Positions 33,903 through 41,623 of a DNA stretch of 47,675 nt are shown here, in pieces. Origin of the DNA: 2-01-FULL-40-13 sp964433155. GTDB taxonomy: Bacteria; Patescibacteriota; Microgenomatia; UBA1406; GWC2-37-13. Numbering within the stretch: position 1 is the first letter of the stretch; each line of letters starts with the position of its first letter. The position numbers and the translations under genes are program-made. Location: contig CAYSQE010000012.1 in the NCBI GenBank assembly GCA_964433155.1, positions 1 to 47,675 on the forward strand. The letters are read 5' to 3'. The notes under the pieces were generated by a model. The model did no database searches. It was given only the letters and a program-made list of their open reading frames with translations, and had not been told where the DNA came from.

Positions 33903-33975
33903 AAGAATGGCTAGATATAGCTAAATGGTTGAATAGCTAATAACCATCTAGCTATTTAACTATATAACCATTCTT
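33903..33975 (+). repeat. 73-nt imperfect palindrome before the lgt-like gene
   Basis: AAGAATGG (33903-33910) pairs with CCATTCTT (33968-33975). Further in, AAATGGTT and AACCAT form the tip, and TAGCTA/TAGCTA words pair between. A run of seven T follows directly. The structure ends 9 nt before the start codon of the lgt-like gene. It could be a terminator that insulates the gene, an RNA leader, or another palindromic insertion made of the same short words seen elsewhere. Confidence 0.5.
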
Positions 33976-33984
33976 TTTTTAACC

Positions 33985-34842
33985 ATGCTCCCAGTCTTAC
34001 TCGATCTTAAATTTATAAAAATTTATACATTTGGTGTATTCCTAGTTCTTGCTTTCTTTTGGGGGAGTTTTTTATTATGGAAGAATATAAGGCTGACTTC
34101 CTACAAAGAAGAAGAGATATTTGATGGTTTGTTTTTTTCATTATTTGGCGCGCTTTTTTTTGGCAGACTGTTTTATGTAATCTTAAATTTTGAGAAGTTT
34201 GGATTTAGTTTATTGAAATTTATTCTCATCAACGGTTTTCCAGGAATATCACAGTTTGGTATATTGGTGGGAGGTTTTTTAACGCTATATCTTTATTTTT
34301 TTATAAAAAAGATCAAGTTTAGAGAAGCTGCAGATTATTTTATTAGCCCAATATTTGTGGCGGTCTTATTCGGGAAACTGGGGAGTTTTTTTTCGGGAGC
34401 TGAGGTGGGAGCGAAAACGAAATTTTTTCTTTCTATAAAGTATACTGGCTACGACGGGTTGAGACATTTAACTCCGTTATATGAAGCTATAGTTTTTGGC
34501 CTGGGAGCCTATCTTTCCTACAAACTTTTATTTGCTGTCAGAAAAGAAAGGTATCCAAGAGGTTTCGTGTTTTACTTTTTTTGCTGGTATTTTGCCTTTA
34601 TTTATTTTCTATTTGACAAACTCAAGGAGAACCGTTTATACTTGTTTGGTCAAAGCTTTAATATGACTGTGTCGGCGATGTTATCATTGACAGTCAGTCT
34701 TTACTTTATATATCATTTTAGGAATTCATTTTTATCATATGGATCAAAAGCTTACCAAAGCATTGCAAAAAGAACTTCGCGAAGATTTGCTAAGAGAAGC
34801 AAAAAAGCTGGAAAAGCAGATAGTGGAACTCAAAAAAAATGA
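33985..34842 (+). CDS. Lgt-like membrane protein (prolipoprotein diacylglyceryl transferase family), key residues altered
   Basis: 285 aa with about seven membrane helices and the layout of Lgt: IYTFGVFLVLAFFWG at the start, ISQFGILVGG, GKLGSFFSGAEVG, RHLTPLYEAIVFG and LKENRLYLFGQSFNM. Lgt moves diacylglycerol onto the lipobox Cys. In E. coli, His103 and the GRxGNF motif are needed. Here His is Phe (SQFG), Arg is Lys and Asn is Ser (GKLGSF). It is therefore a divergent or catalytically changed member. The C-terminal 35 residues are a basic tail lying over the start of the next gene. No ribosome-binding site is visible. Confidence 0.75.
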   Translation: MLPVLLDLKFIKIYTFGVFLVLAFFWGSFLLWKNIRLTSYKEEEIFDGLFFSLFGALFFGRLFYVILNFEKFGFSLLKFILINGFPGISQFGILVGGFLTLYLYFFIKKIKFREAADYFISPIFVAVLFGKLGSFFSGAEVGAKTKFFLSIKYTGYDGLRHLTPLYEAIVFGLGAYLSYKLLFAVRKERYPRGFVFYFFCWYFAFIYFLFDKLKENRLYLFGQSFNMTVSAMLSLTVSLYFIYHFRNSFLSYGSKAYQSIAKRTSRRFAKRSKKAGKADSGTQKK

Positions 34843-35104
34843 TCCTTTTTCCGATCCCGACCACGCAACAGATAATGCGGCAGTTGACACCGATGTAAGA
34901 GAACAGGTAGGCCATGATACGATCGAAGCTGAAGTTAAAGATCTACAAAAAAGGCTTATTGATATAGAACACGCAGTGCAAAAAATATCTAAAGGAAAAT
35001 ATGGTCTTTGTGAACGCTGCGGTAAACCAATTCCAGTGCCAAGACTTAAGATTCTTCCCGAAGCCCGTTACGACATTGACTGCGAGCAGAAATTGAGAAA
35101 GTGA
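34739..35104 (+). CDS. DksA/TraR-type zinc-finger protein
   Basis: 121 aa. A helical hairpin rich in Lys/Glu (ELREDLLREAKKLEKQIVEL, then VKDLQKRLIDIEHAVQKI) leads to YGLCERCGKPIPVPRLKILP and YDIDCEQKL. DksA/TraR relatives insert a coiled coil into the RNA polymerase secondary channel. Their finger has four Cys; here the third is Asp (RYDIDC for LCIDC), leaving three. The acidic DPFSDPDHATDN between helices resembles the coiled-coil tip region. The frame begins 104 bp inside the lgt-like gene; no later ATG would keep the first helix. Probably a transcription regulator. Confidence 0.78.
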   Translation: MDQKLTKALQKELREDLLREAKKLEKQIVELKKNDPFSDPDHATDNAAVDTDVREQVGHDTIEAEVKDLQKRLIDIEHAVQKISKGKYGLCERCGKPIPVPRLKILPEARYDIDCEQKLRK

Positions 35105-35173
35105 ATTTCTTCTTGAAATTAAATTATTTCAGATATATACTAGCTATAAATTATTATTTAAGATTGCATTCAT

Positions 35174-35857
35174 ATGCAAGAAGGTAATTTTGCTCCAGTT
35201 GAAGCTTTCATCGGAAAAGGGACCCACTTAAAGAGGATAGAGGTTAAAAACGGAATGAGTGAAGGAAAACCTGATTCCCATGTTACTCATGCACATGCTA
35301 GATTGTCTGGAGCTGATAGACGTTCAGGTAGTCAGCATGAAGATCAGCGCAAATTATCCTTTTGGGCTGAGAGTGGGGCAGAAGTGTGGAGAGAAAAACA
35401 AGGGGGTGGTAAAGAACTGTATATGAATGATACTACTCGAGGGATGTACGAACTAACAAAAAAATTGGTCTTCACCGATAAGGAAGACCCAAATGTACAA
35501 CTAAACAGATTTGTTACGGAAGATGGAGGAAACTATGTTGTTTGGACAGAAACTATGGGAGATGGTCAACTGGCGCATATAATTTACAATGATAAAATAT
35601 CGACAGGTCCTGGAGAAATTCCTGAAAGTGTAACTATTGCAATTCAAGCTAAAGAAATAGGTGGACAAGGATATGATGCAAAAGCTTTAAATATTGTGCG
35701 GTGGTCAAATTCCCTTCAGCCTACCGCAACGACAGGTGCTGCTATGTGGAGATATGATAGTACTACTAGTGTGGAACCAGGCGATTTTCAAAGTAGAGGA
35801 CGTCTTGATGAAAAATATATGATTCAAGAAATGCAGAGACTAGCGAGTAGTACTTAA
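35174..35857 (+). CDS. Orphan protein, 227 aa
   Basis: Unrecognised. The sequence is hydrophilic and beta-rich without a membrane segment. It has a His-rich stretch near residues 34-43 (PDSHVTHAHARLSG), WAESGAEVWREKQGGGK, then paired strands (NYVVWTETMGDGQLAHIIYN), and a C-terminal RGRLDEKYMIQEMQRLA. A cupin-like or jelly-roll fold would fit the beta/Gly pattern, but no signature proves it. A TATACT at about 35137-35142 may be the -10 box. Composition is like that of the other orphans. Confidence 0.6.
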   Translation: MQEGNFAPVEAFIGKGTHLKRIEVKNGMSEGKPDSHVTHAHARLSGADRRSGSQHEDQRKLSFWAESGAEVWREKQGGGKELYMNDTTRGMYELTKKLVFTDKEDPNVQLNRFVTEDGGNYVVWTETMGDGQLAHIIYNDKISTGPGEIPESVTIAIQAKEIGGQGYDAKALNIVRWSNSLQPTATTGAAMWRYDSTTSVEPGDFQSRGRLDEKYMIQEMQRLASST

Positions 35858-35959
35858 ATCATCTTCTAGTATGTCTCACGTACCAGCCTAAAATTGCATT
35901 TTTACCCTATAGTTGTTATAATAAGATTCAATTAATATGTCCACTATAAGACTCAAACT

Positions 35960-36406
35960 ATGGCTGAGATAAAAAGATGGCTAAAAAATAAGCTTCATTG
36001 GGCACGTCCGAATATTACAGACCCGGCTCAAGTTTATGATAGGCCCGAAGAATTCACTAAAAGAGTAAGAAACTCTAGTAATGTACAAAGAACCGTACTA
36101 CCATTCGATCCCAATGATGAGCTATGGAAACTCCTAGGTACTGTCATCAATGATACGACCAGCCAACCAGTCCACGCACTCATTATTTTGCCTCTGGATT
36201 GGGAAACTAAGGCAGAAATTCACACCGCATTGCATGAATTAAACAGTGCTGGTCAACAAAGAGAGGCGGAAACCATAATAAGAATAATGAGAGAGGATCA
36301 TTTTAGGGACACAATGGAGGAAATTGGAAAGTTTACAGAGGAAGCATTTGATGGGCAGTGGAGAACCTTGTGGTCGCATGATAAAGCTTATCAACTCAAA
36401 GACTGA
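35960..36406 (+). CDS. Orphan protein, 148 aa
   Basis: Unrecognised. A basic, tryptophan-containing N-terminus (EIKRWLKNKLHWARPN) is followed by an alpha/beta body (PVHALIILPLDWETKAEIHT) and an acidic helical C-terminus (EEIGKFTEEAFDGQWRTLW). There is no membrane segment. TATAAG at 35945-35950, 9 nt before the ATG, could be a leaderless-type -10 box. It is separate from the 227-aa gene by about 100 bp. Confidence 0.55.
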   Translation: MAEIKRWLKNKLHWARPNITDPAQVYDRPEEFTKRVRNSSNVQRTVLPFDPNDELWKLLGTVINDTTSQPVHALIILPLDWETKAEIHTALHELNSAGQQREAETIIRIMREDHFRDTMEEIGKFTEEAFDGQWRTLWSHDKAYQLKD

Positions 36407-36442
36407 GAAGTCTATTGTAGATGGATATCTTATAATCCCTTT

Positions 36443-36472
36443 TTGACTTTCGCTAGCTTGCTGTCTTATACT
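36443..36472 (+). promoter_or_regulatory. Promoter in front of the truncated copy of the Kef gene start
   Basis: TTGACT (36443-36448), 18 nt, TATACT (36467-36472), 7 nt, ATG (36480). The ATG opens only a 13-codon frame that stops at 36519-36521. The intact Kef gene has the same -10 box (37202-37207) but no -35 at the matching place. The original promoter therefore seems to have stayed with the truncated copy. Confidence 0.5.
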
Positions 36473-36521
36473 GAAAGGTATGACCGATATTCCGTTTACT
36501 CTGCTTTTATGTATTCTTTAG
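36467..36521 (+). pseudogene. Duplicated 5' end of the Kef antiporter gene
   Basis: Bases 36467-36509 match 37202-37244 at 37 of 43 positions, covering the -10 box, the start codon and the first ten codons (MTDIPFTLLL against MTDIPFNLLL). The copy stops after 13 codons. It overlaps the 3' end of the HEPN gene on the other strand. The two copies flank the MNT/HEPN pair exactly, as a long target duplication would. Confidence 0.75.
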
Positions 36522-36885
36522 ATTTTTCGAGAAGCTCCTTAACGAAAGGTGAAAATTCTTTGGCTTTTTTGTAGACTTTGTGAGCGATTTCTTCTTTATA
36601 AGTATGGACGGTTAAATTTCGTGAGTCAAGAAATTCAAACCAAACTTCAGGATTGGTGATAAGATTTAAACGAGCAGCCTCACGAAAAGTATTTTTCACC
36701 CCATATACAATTATGGTATTTTTTCTTAGTATTGATTGCATCAGCTTCCAAGATAGCTCAAATGTAAATCCATATCTTTTGATTGACGCATCCTGATTCA
36801 TCACTGTCGGAGGTTGATCGAGAGCTTCTTCAAGTCTGGCTAAAGCTTTTTTAAGATTGCTATATTGGGCTTGTATTTTTGTCAT
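36496..36885 (-). CDS. HEPN-type partner of a nucleotidyltransferase (HI0074-like)
   Basis: 129 aa, all-helical. TFELSWKLMQSILRK and YGVKNTFREAARLNLI are typical of nucleotidyltransferase substrate-binding proteins. RNLTVH (89-94) is the RxxxxH motif of HEPN ribonucleases. It starts 1 bp after the nucleotidyltransferase stop. In MNT/HEPN systems the HEPN protein is a toxin neutralised by adenylylation by its partner. Its final residues are encoded within the duplicated Kef sequence, so the C-terminus may have been captured on insertion. Confidence 0.85.
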   Translation of the reverse strand: MTKIQAQYSNLKKALARLEEALDQPPTVMNQDASIKRYGFTFELSWKLMQSILRKNTIIVYGVKNTFREAARLNLITNPEVWFEFLDSRNLTVHTYKEEIAHKVYKKAKEFSPFVKELLEKSKEYIKAE

Positions 36886-36886
36886 C

Positions 36887-37180
36887 TTAGTTCAAGTAAA
36901 TAACTTTTTGTTCTGCAACTTTTCTAAACTGATCTGATACAGAGGAAAAATCTACAACCTCAACTTTATACACGATATTAGATTCTTCGAAAGCTTCTTT
37001 AATATTGCCAAGAAGTGTAGAATTGATTTTTCTTTTAGATTTTATCCCAATATCTATGTCGCTAAATTTAAGGTCATCGCCAAGAGCTCTCGAGCCGAAA
37101 ATAAATACCTTATATTTTCTAGGATCAAGGAAACGGAAGATTATTTTTTTCACTTTTTTTTTCGTTTGAGCGTCTATCAT
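36887..37180 (-). CDS. Minimal nucleotidyltransferase (MNT), partner of HEPN
   Basis: 97 aa from the ATG at 37178-37180. FIFGSRALGDDLKFSDIDIG holds the polymerase-beta-type motif GSR-x9-DID (29-43). The third acidic residue may be in VEVVDFSS. A longer frame extends to 37255, but it would overlap the Kef promoter and start; TAAAAT 7 nt before the inner ATG supports the shorter form. MNT proteins adenylylate the HEPN toxin as antitoxins. This would be a type VII toxin-antitoxin pair by family knowledge; activity is inferred. Confidence 0.85.
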   Translation of the reverse strand: MIDAQTKKKVKKIIFRFLDPRKYKVFIFGSRALGDDLKFSDIDIGIKSKRKINSTLLGNIKEAFEESNIVYKVEVVDFSSVSDQFRKVAEQKVIYLN

Positions 37181-37201
37181 GCTTTTTATTTTAACATATT
37201 C

Positions 37202-37207
37202 TATACT
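37202..37207 (+). promoter_or_regulatory. -10 box TATACT of the Kef gene, leaderless type
   Basis: TATACT ends 7 nt before the ATG at 37215. No TTGACA-like box is present upstream of it, in contrast with the first copy at 36443-36472. The gap to the divergent nucleotidyltransferase gene is only 34 bp. Confidence 0.45.
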
Positions 37208-37214
37208 AAACCTT

Positions 37215-38939
37215 ATGACCGATATTCCGTTTAATCTCCTTTTAGATGCATTCATTTTTTTATTTTTTCCACTTTTAGGCGGATTCCTGGCAGTTAGATA
37301 TAAAGTCTCACCACTTATTGGCTACATCGTGAGCGGAATCTTTCTGCATATTTTGCTTGGAGATAGGCTACCGAAAGACTTTATCAATAATTTCTCTATA
37401 TTAGGTTTGGTCCTTCTTGTTTTTACGATCGGCCTTGAGACCAATTTTCAGACGATTAGGAGATTTGGTAAATTTGTTGTTCTGGGGGGGCTTCTGCAAA
37501 TTGTCATAAGCGCTTTTTTTATTTTTTTCTTATCAATATTATTTAAATTTTCCTTTTTTGAAGCTCTTTTTTTTGGTTTTGCTTTTGCTCTTTCATCAAC
37601 AGCGGTGGTTTCTAAAATTATCCAAGAAAAAGGTGAAGAAAATTCTCTTTTGGGGGGGCTTGCAATCGGAGTTCTCGTTTTCCAGGATCTTGCCTTTATT
37701 CCTATTCTAATCATTCTTTCTTCATTTGGTAAGGGAGGAAACACCGCAGATATCCTGAAAAATTTGGTAGTTAATATAGGCAAGGCGGCTATTGTTTTGG
37801 CGCTTTTGTATTATGTAGGACAAAAGGTTATCCCGACGGTTTTTAACAAAATTGCTCGAATATCACGCGAGATCCTAAATTTATTTATTATTGTATTTAT
37901 TGTCGCGGCTCTGACCTTTTTTTCCTTCCTGGGCTTGTCAAGTTTACTTGCGGCTTTTATAGCGGGTATTCTTCTTGGACAAACTTTGGAACACTACCAC
38001 ATCTTTTCACAGATTAGACCTTTGCGTGATCTTTTGAGCACTGTTTTCTTTGTCTTTTTGGGTTTGACTATAGAACCAGGATTTGTTTTGACCAACTTCT
38101 TACCGATTGTAGGATTTATGATGCTTTTAATTTTTATAAAAATGGCCGTAGTTCTTATCATATATCTTCTTTTCAGATTTCATTCCCGGACCGCTTTTTC
38201 TCTGTCAACTTTTCTCTTTCAAATAGGCGAGGATGCGTTTATTTTGGTATTTTTAGGGTTAACCAACGGAGCCATAAGGCAAGATTCCTATTATTTTGCT
38301 TTGAGCGTAGTTTTGTTTACCCTTCTTCTTACTCCCTTTCTTATTAACAAAAAGGATCTTATCTACTTTTTTATTCGCAGGAATATCAAATCGAATGTAC
38401 CATTTCTTGAAAAATTTATTGTTTACAACTTTGATAGAGAGTCACCTAATATTGATATTTTACCGCTCAAGGATCATGTCATTATCTGTGGCTATGGAAG
38501 GGTGGGTAAATATGTAGGGAGAGCCTTAATGTTGGCTAACATTCAATTTATTGCAATTGACTACAATTTCCATACTGTAGAACGTGCCAAAAAAGAAGGA
38601 ATTAATATCATTTACGGTGATCCGACAGAGCTAGATGTACTAGATTATGCAGAGTGTGAGGAAGCAAGTGTATTAGTTTCTGCTGTACCAGAAAGTTTTT
38701 CTCAGGAAATAATTATCTTCAATGCAAAAAAACTAAATCCAAAAATTGTAATCTTTACCCGTGTAAATCAGGAAAAAGAGCAGAGGAGAATGAAGGATTT
38801 AGGTGCTGAGATTGTGGTGCAACCGGAATTTGAAGCATCACTATCAATTGTAAGACGGATATTATTATGGAAAGGTTTAGACAAAGAAGAGATAGCAAGA
38901 CGTATTAAAAGACTTAAAATAGAACATGGGATGGCATGA
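37215..38939 (+). CDS. Kef-type cation:proton antiporter with TrkA-N domain
   Basis: About 574 aa from the ATG at 37215 (an upstream start at 37179 is less likely, see the -10 box). Twelve or so membrane helices of the CPA2 exchanger family: SPLIGYIVSGIFL, LGLVLLVFTIGLETN, FALSSTAVVSKI and GVLVFQDLAFIPIL with the ion-binding Asp. A cytoplasmic Rossmann domain follows (VIICGYGRVGKYVGRAL near residue 420, then YGDPTELDVLDYA). It exports K+ or exchanges Na+/K+ for protons under control of a nucleotide. The next gene starts one base after its stop. Confidence 0.9.
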   Translation: MTDIPFNLLLDAFIFLFFPLLGGFLAVRYKVSPLIGYIVSGIFLHILLGDRLPKDFINNFSILGLVLLVFTIGLETNFQTIRRFGKFVVLGGLLQIVISAFFIFFLSILFKFSFFEALFFGFAFALSSTAVVSKIIQEKGEENSLLGGLAIGVLVFQDLAFIPILIILSSFGKGGNTADILKNLVVNIGKAAIVLALLYYVGQKVIPTVFNKIARISREILNLFIIVFIVAALTFFSFLGLSSLLAAFIAGILLGQTLEHYHIFSQIRPLRDLLSTVFFVFLGLTIEPGFVLTNFLPIVGFMMLLIFIKMAVVLIIYLLFRFHSRTAFSLSTFLFQIGEDAFILVFLGLTNGAIRQDSYYFALSVVLFTLLLTPFLINKKDLIYFFIRRNIKSNVPFLEKFIVYNFDRESPNIDILPLKDHVIICGYGRVGKYVGRALMLANIQFIAIDYNFHTVERAKKEGINIIYGDPTELDVLDYAECEEASVLVSAVPESFSQEIIIFNAKKLNPKIVIFTRVNQEKEQRRMKDLGAEIVVQPEFEASLSIVRRILLWKGLDKEEIARRIKRLKIEHGMA

Positions 38940-38940
38940 T

Positions 38941-39876
38941 ATGAAAAGTTCCAAGTTCCAAGTTCCAAGTTCCAAAAATAAACAAAAAAAAAATACTTCT
39001 CTGAGGTTACTTTTTACAGTGTTAGTTCTGTGCGGCCTGTACGTTCTGGTCAAAAATTTATATTCTTCTGCTTTTTTTCAAAAAAAAGATAGGGTAAATA
39101 TTGTGGTTAGTACCGAGACTGTGGCTTTTTATTCATTGGGTTTGGACGACGGAGTAAACTATTTTGCCTCTTTTTTTCCTGATTTGGAGGTAGTTGTTCC
39201 AGGAGGATACGGATACTACAGATTAGGCGCGTTATCTAAGTTAGTGGATCTAGAAAAAACACCCGATCTTTTAAAGAGAACACTGTCTTTGATGACATCA
39301 AATTTTAACGATTATTATTTTTATCCGAGCCGATCTAAAGATAAAATAAATGTCCATTTTGGTAGAGACCAGAAAGAATTTTCCACACCCTCATTTAATT
39401 TGACCTTTTTTGGCAAAAGCAACGCATCTTTCTTCGATAGACTTTATATTTATATGAAATTATTTTCCAAAACAAAAGGACAATTTAGAATAATATCATT
39501 ATTACCATATATAAATGTTGGCAGCAGACAGGTCTTTTCAAATCAAGATTTTTTTGATCGCTATCAAGGGAATTTTTATAAAAAAACCTATAGAAATGAA
39601 CAGCGCACTGTTCAAATTTTATATACAAAAAGCTACAAAACCGCTAAAATGATAGGGCAGATGGTCGAGGGGGAAGGTATCAGAGTAGTTGATTTTAGTG
39701 ATAAAAGTGGAACGTCTAAAGAATGTGAGATTGTCGAAGATACAAAGAATTTTTCTCAAACAGCAAAAGCGCTAAGTCAATTTTTCAACTGCAAATTATT
39801 ACAAAATAAAACAGATCCATACGATATAATATTTAAGTTAAACAGAGTAGAGAAGGAATGGGAGGTGGACTTATGA
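38941..39876 (+). CDS. Single-pass membrane protein of unknown function
   Basis: About 311 aa from the ATG at 38941, one base after the Kef stop. A basic start containing translated repeat words (SSKFQVPSSKNKQKK, 38944-38975) precedes one membrane helix (LRLLFTVLVLCGLYVLVKNL). The remainder is extracytoplasmic and mixed alpha/beta. The C-terminal part (VQILYTKSYKTAKMIGQMVE, then GEGIRVVDFSDKSGT) vaguely resembles LytR C-terminal domains but is not proven. It probably acts outside the membrane in the envelope. The next small gene overlaps by 4 bp. Confidence 0.6.
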   Translation: MKSSKFQVPSSKNKQKKNTSLRLLFTVLVLCGLYVLVKNLYSSAFFQKKDRVNIVVSTETVAFYSLGLDDGVNYFASFFPDLEVVVPGGYGYYRLGALSKLVDLEKTPDLLKRTLSLMTSNFNDYYFYPSRSKDKINVHFGRDQKEFSTPSFNLTFFGKSNASFFDRLYIYMKLFSKTKGQFRIISLLPYINVGSRQVFSNQDFFDRYQGNFYKKTYRNEQRTVQILYTKSYKTAKMIGQMVEGEGIRVVDFSDKSGTSKECEIVEDTKNFSQTAKALSQFFNCKLLQNKTDPYDIIFKLNRVEKEWEVDL

Positions 39877-40040
39877 TAATTTCTGTTTTGTTTTTAATTT
39901 TAATATTGTCGTTCATTCTTGCGCTTCGCTCGATGAAGGATTTTGAGATACCAAGCGAAATACAAAAACTACTAAAGTTTAAAGAGATTAAAGGAACGAT
40001 TTTATTTTTTAAAGACAAAACAAAGCATTATCGAGCCTGA
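39873..40040 (+). CDS. Small membrane protein, 55 aa
   Basis: The ATG at 39873 overlaps the preceding stop (ATGA), and GGAGGTGG at 39861-39868 gives a strong ribosome-binding site 4 nt upstream. One hydrophobic helix (MIISVLFLILILSFILALRS) is followed by a basic cytoplasmic tail (PSEIQKLLKFKEIKGTILFF). It probably works with the membrane protein encoded just before it. Unknown function. Confidence 0.65.
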   Translation: MIISVLFLILILSFILALRSMKDFEIPSEIQKLLKFKEIKGTILFFKDKTKHYRA

Positions 40041-40045
40041 GGTAC

Positions 40046-40831
40046 TCATTCTTCGTCTTCTTCTTCTTTCTCTGGCACATAAGGAAGATATTCTTTTTCC
40101 TCTGAAGTTAGGCTCTCTGCCAATTTTTCAAGATCACCTTCAGTAACCTCATCTGATTCTTCTTCAGGTTCCTTCTCAAGATTCATCTCTTGTATGTTTG
40201 CCTGAATGTTATGCGGAAATGAGAGGTATGATTGAACTTTTTTTCCTTTTTTAAATTCTCTAATGAATAAGGCGACCCTACTTAGATTTGCTTCTTTTAT
40301 AAAGACCGAGTAGATGCTTTTTGCTTTTAAAAAAACGAGAAGTCTGCGTGATAGATCATCTGGTAGACTGCCAATGTATTCTTTTTCTTTAGTTCTAACC
40401 TCAACTTTTCTTTTTTTTGGTTTTAGAAAAACTTCCTGCCCAATAGAAAGTTGTGCCAAAATATTTTTTTGTCCAAGGTTAACAAGGGTGACATTCTTAG
40501 TCTTGCCAGGAATTTCTAAAAATAGATTTGGATCTAAGTATATGTCTGACCTTCTATTTTTTTTGGGAGATTTTGATTCCAGTACTTTTATTCTATCCAA
40601 GTTTTCTTTGGCAACATTATTATTGGGTTGAATCTTAAGAGCTTTTCGATAGAATTTTTTGGCTAGATCAAATTTTTGAAGTTGAAGATAGGCAAAACCT
40701 AAGCGTAGAAACACTGCGAGATTTTTCTTATCCAAACTAAGAATTTCTTTGTTGATTTCTATAGCAAGTTGCCAGTTGTAGTTTACGGCTGCGTCCACGG
40801 CTTGTTGTTCAAGCAGTTCTATGTCATTCAT
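40046..40831 (-). CDS. TPR-repeat protein with acidic C-terminus
   Basis: 261 aa. Tetratricopeptide repeats fill about residues 1-90 (NYNWQLAIEINKEILSLDKK, LRLGFAYLQLQKFDLAKKFY). A basic linker (ESKSPKKNRRSDI) and a beta-type middle follow, and the end is very acidic (EKEPEEESDEVTEGDLEKLA, then EKEEEDEE). TPRs hold partner proteins. TATAGT ends 8 nt before the ATG (minus strand, 40840-40845), so the mRNA is probably leaderless. Partner unknown. Confidence 0.75.
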   Translation of the reverse strand: MNDIELLEQQAVDAAVNYNWQLAIEINKEILSLDKKNLAVFLRLGFAYLQLQKFDLAKKFYRKALKIQPNNNVAKENLDRIKVLESKSPKKNRRSDIYLDPNLFLEIPGKTKNVTLVNLGQKNILAQLSIGQEVFLKPKKRKVEVRTKEKEYIGSLPDDLSRRLLVFLKAKSIYSVFIKEANLSRVALFIREFKKGKKVQSYLSFPHNIQANIQEMNLEKEPEEESDEVTEGDLEKLAESLTSEEKEYLPYVPEKEEEDEE

Positions 40832-40896
40832 GTCTATTCACTATACAATAATTTTTTTAACTAGAAAAGTATATGTTAAAAATTGGTAATGTCAAG

Positions 40897-40902
40897 TATA
40901 AT
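40897..40902 (+). promoter_or_regulatory. -10 box TATAAT of yebC, leaderless type
   Basis: A consensus TATAAT ends 7 nt before the ATG at 40910, which opens the invariant MSGHSKW start of the family. This fixes the true start and shows there is no room for a leader. Confidence 0.55.
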
Positions 40903-40909
40903 TATTGTT

Positions 40910-41623
40910 ATGTCAGGTCATTCTAAATGGTCTAAGATTAAAAGACAAAAGGAAGCAACAGATAAGCAAAAGGGCACAACTTTTTCTAAGTTGTCGCGTC
41001 TGATAAGTTTGGCTGTTATCGAGGGAGGCGGTATCACCGATCCTGATAATAATGTAAGACTTAGATTTGCCATCGAAAAAGCAAAACGGTCCAATATGTC
41101 AAAAGACAATATAGATCGTGCAATACAAAATGGAGTAGCCCCAGGCAAAAATCAGTTGAAAGAAACAGTCTATGAAGTATTTGCCCCAAGCGGCGTAGCG
41201 ATGGTTATCCTCACAACAACAGACAATGCTAATAGGACCTTATCTGAGATAAGAAATGTGGTCGAATTACATGGTGGTAAACTAGGAAATCAAGGCTCTG
41301 TTTTATATCTTTTTAAAAAATGCGGGTTGGCAATATTCAAAACATTAGAAGTTACTGAAGAGTCGATTTTTAGTTTTGCCGATAAGATTGGGGCGTTTGA
41401 TATGGATAAAAATGAAGACTATTATTATGTTTACTTTCCTTATGAATTTTTGGGTAAAGTAAAAGAATACCTAAATGAACTTGATCCTATGAGTGTTGAG
41501 ACAGACTTTAAGCCCCAAACATTGATAAAAGTAGAGGATAAAAAGAAACTTGAGAAAATTTCTGCACTTGTTGAAGCCTTAGAAGATTTAGATGATGTCC
41601 AGAAGGTGTTTACCAATATATGA
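40910..41623 (+). CDS. yebC: YebC/PmpR/TACO1 family protein
   Basis: 237 aa, the usual length. It starts MSGHSKWSKIKRQKEATDKQ, the family's near-invariant opening. The middle has GGITDPDNNVRLRFAIEKAK and SNMSKDNIDRAIQNG, then the domain with VYEVFAPSGVAMVILTTTDN and NRTLSEIRNVV. Members act as transcription regulators or as translation factors that help ribosomes through proline stretches. The stop overlaps the next gene by 4 bp. Confidence 0.95.
   Translation: MSGHSKWSKIKRQKEATDKQKGTTFSKLSRLISLAVIEGGGITDPDNNVRLRFAIEKAKRSNMSKDNIDRAIQNGVAPGKNQLKETVYEVFAPSGVAMVILTTTDNANRTLSEIRNVVELHGGKLGNQGSVLYLFKKCGLAIFKTLEVTEESIFSFADKIGAFDMDKNEDYYYVYFPYEFLGKVKEYLNELDPMSVETDFKPQTLIKVEDKKKLEKISALVEALEDLDDVQKVFTNI

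Noticed and set aside
37181..37255. Longer N-terminus of the nucleotidyltransferase
   Set aside because: It would run over the start and promoter of the Kef gene, and the family normally starts close before the GSR motif. The inner ATG has a suitable -10 box.
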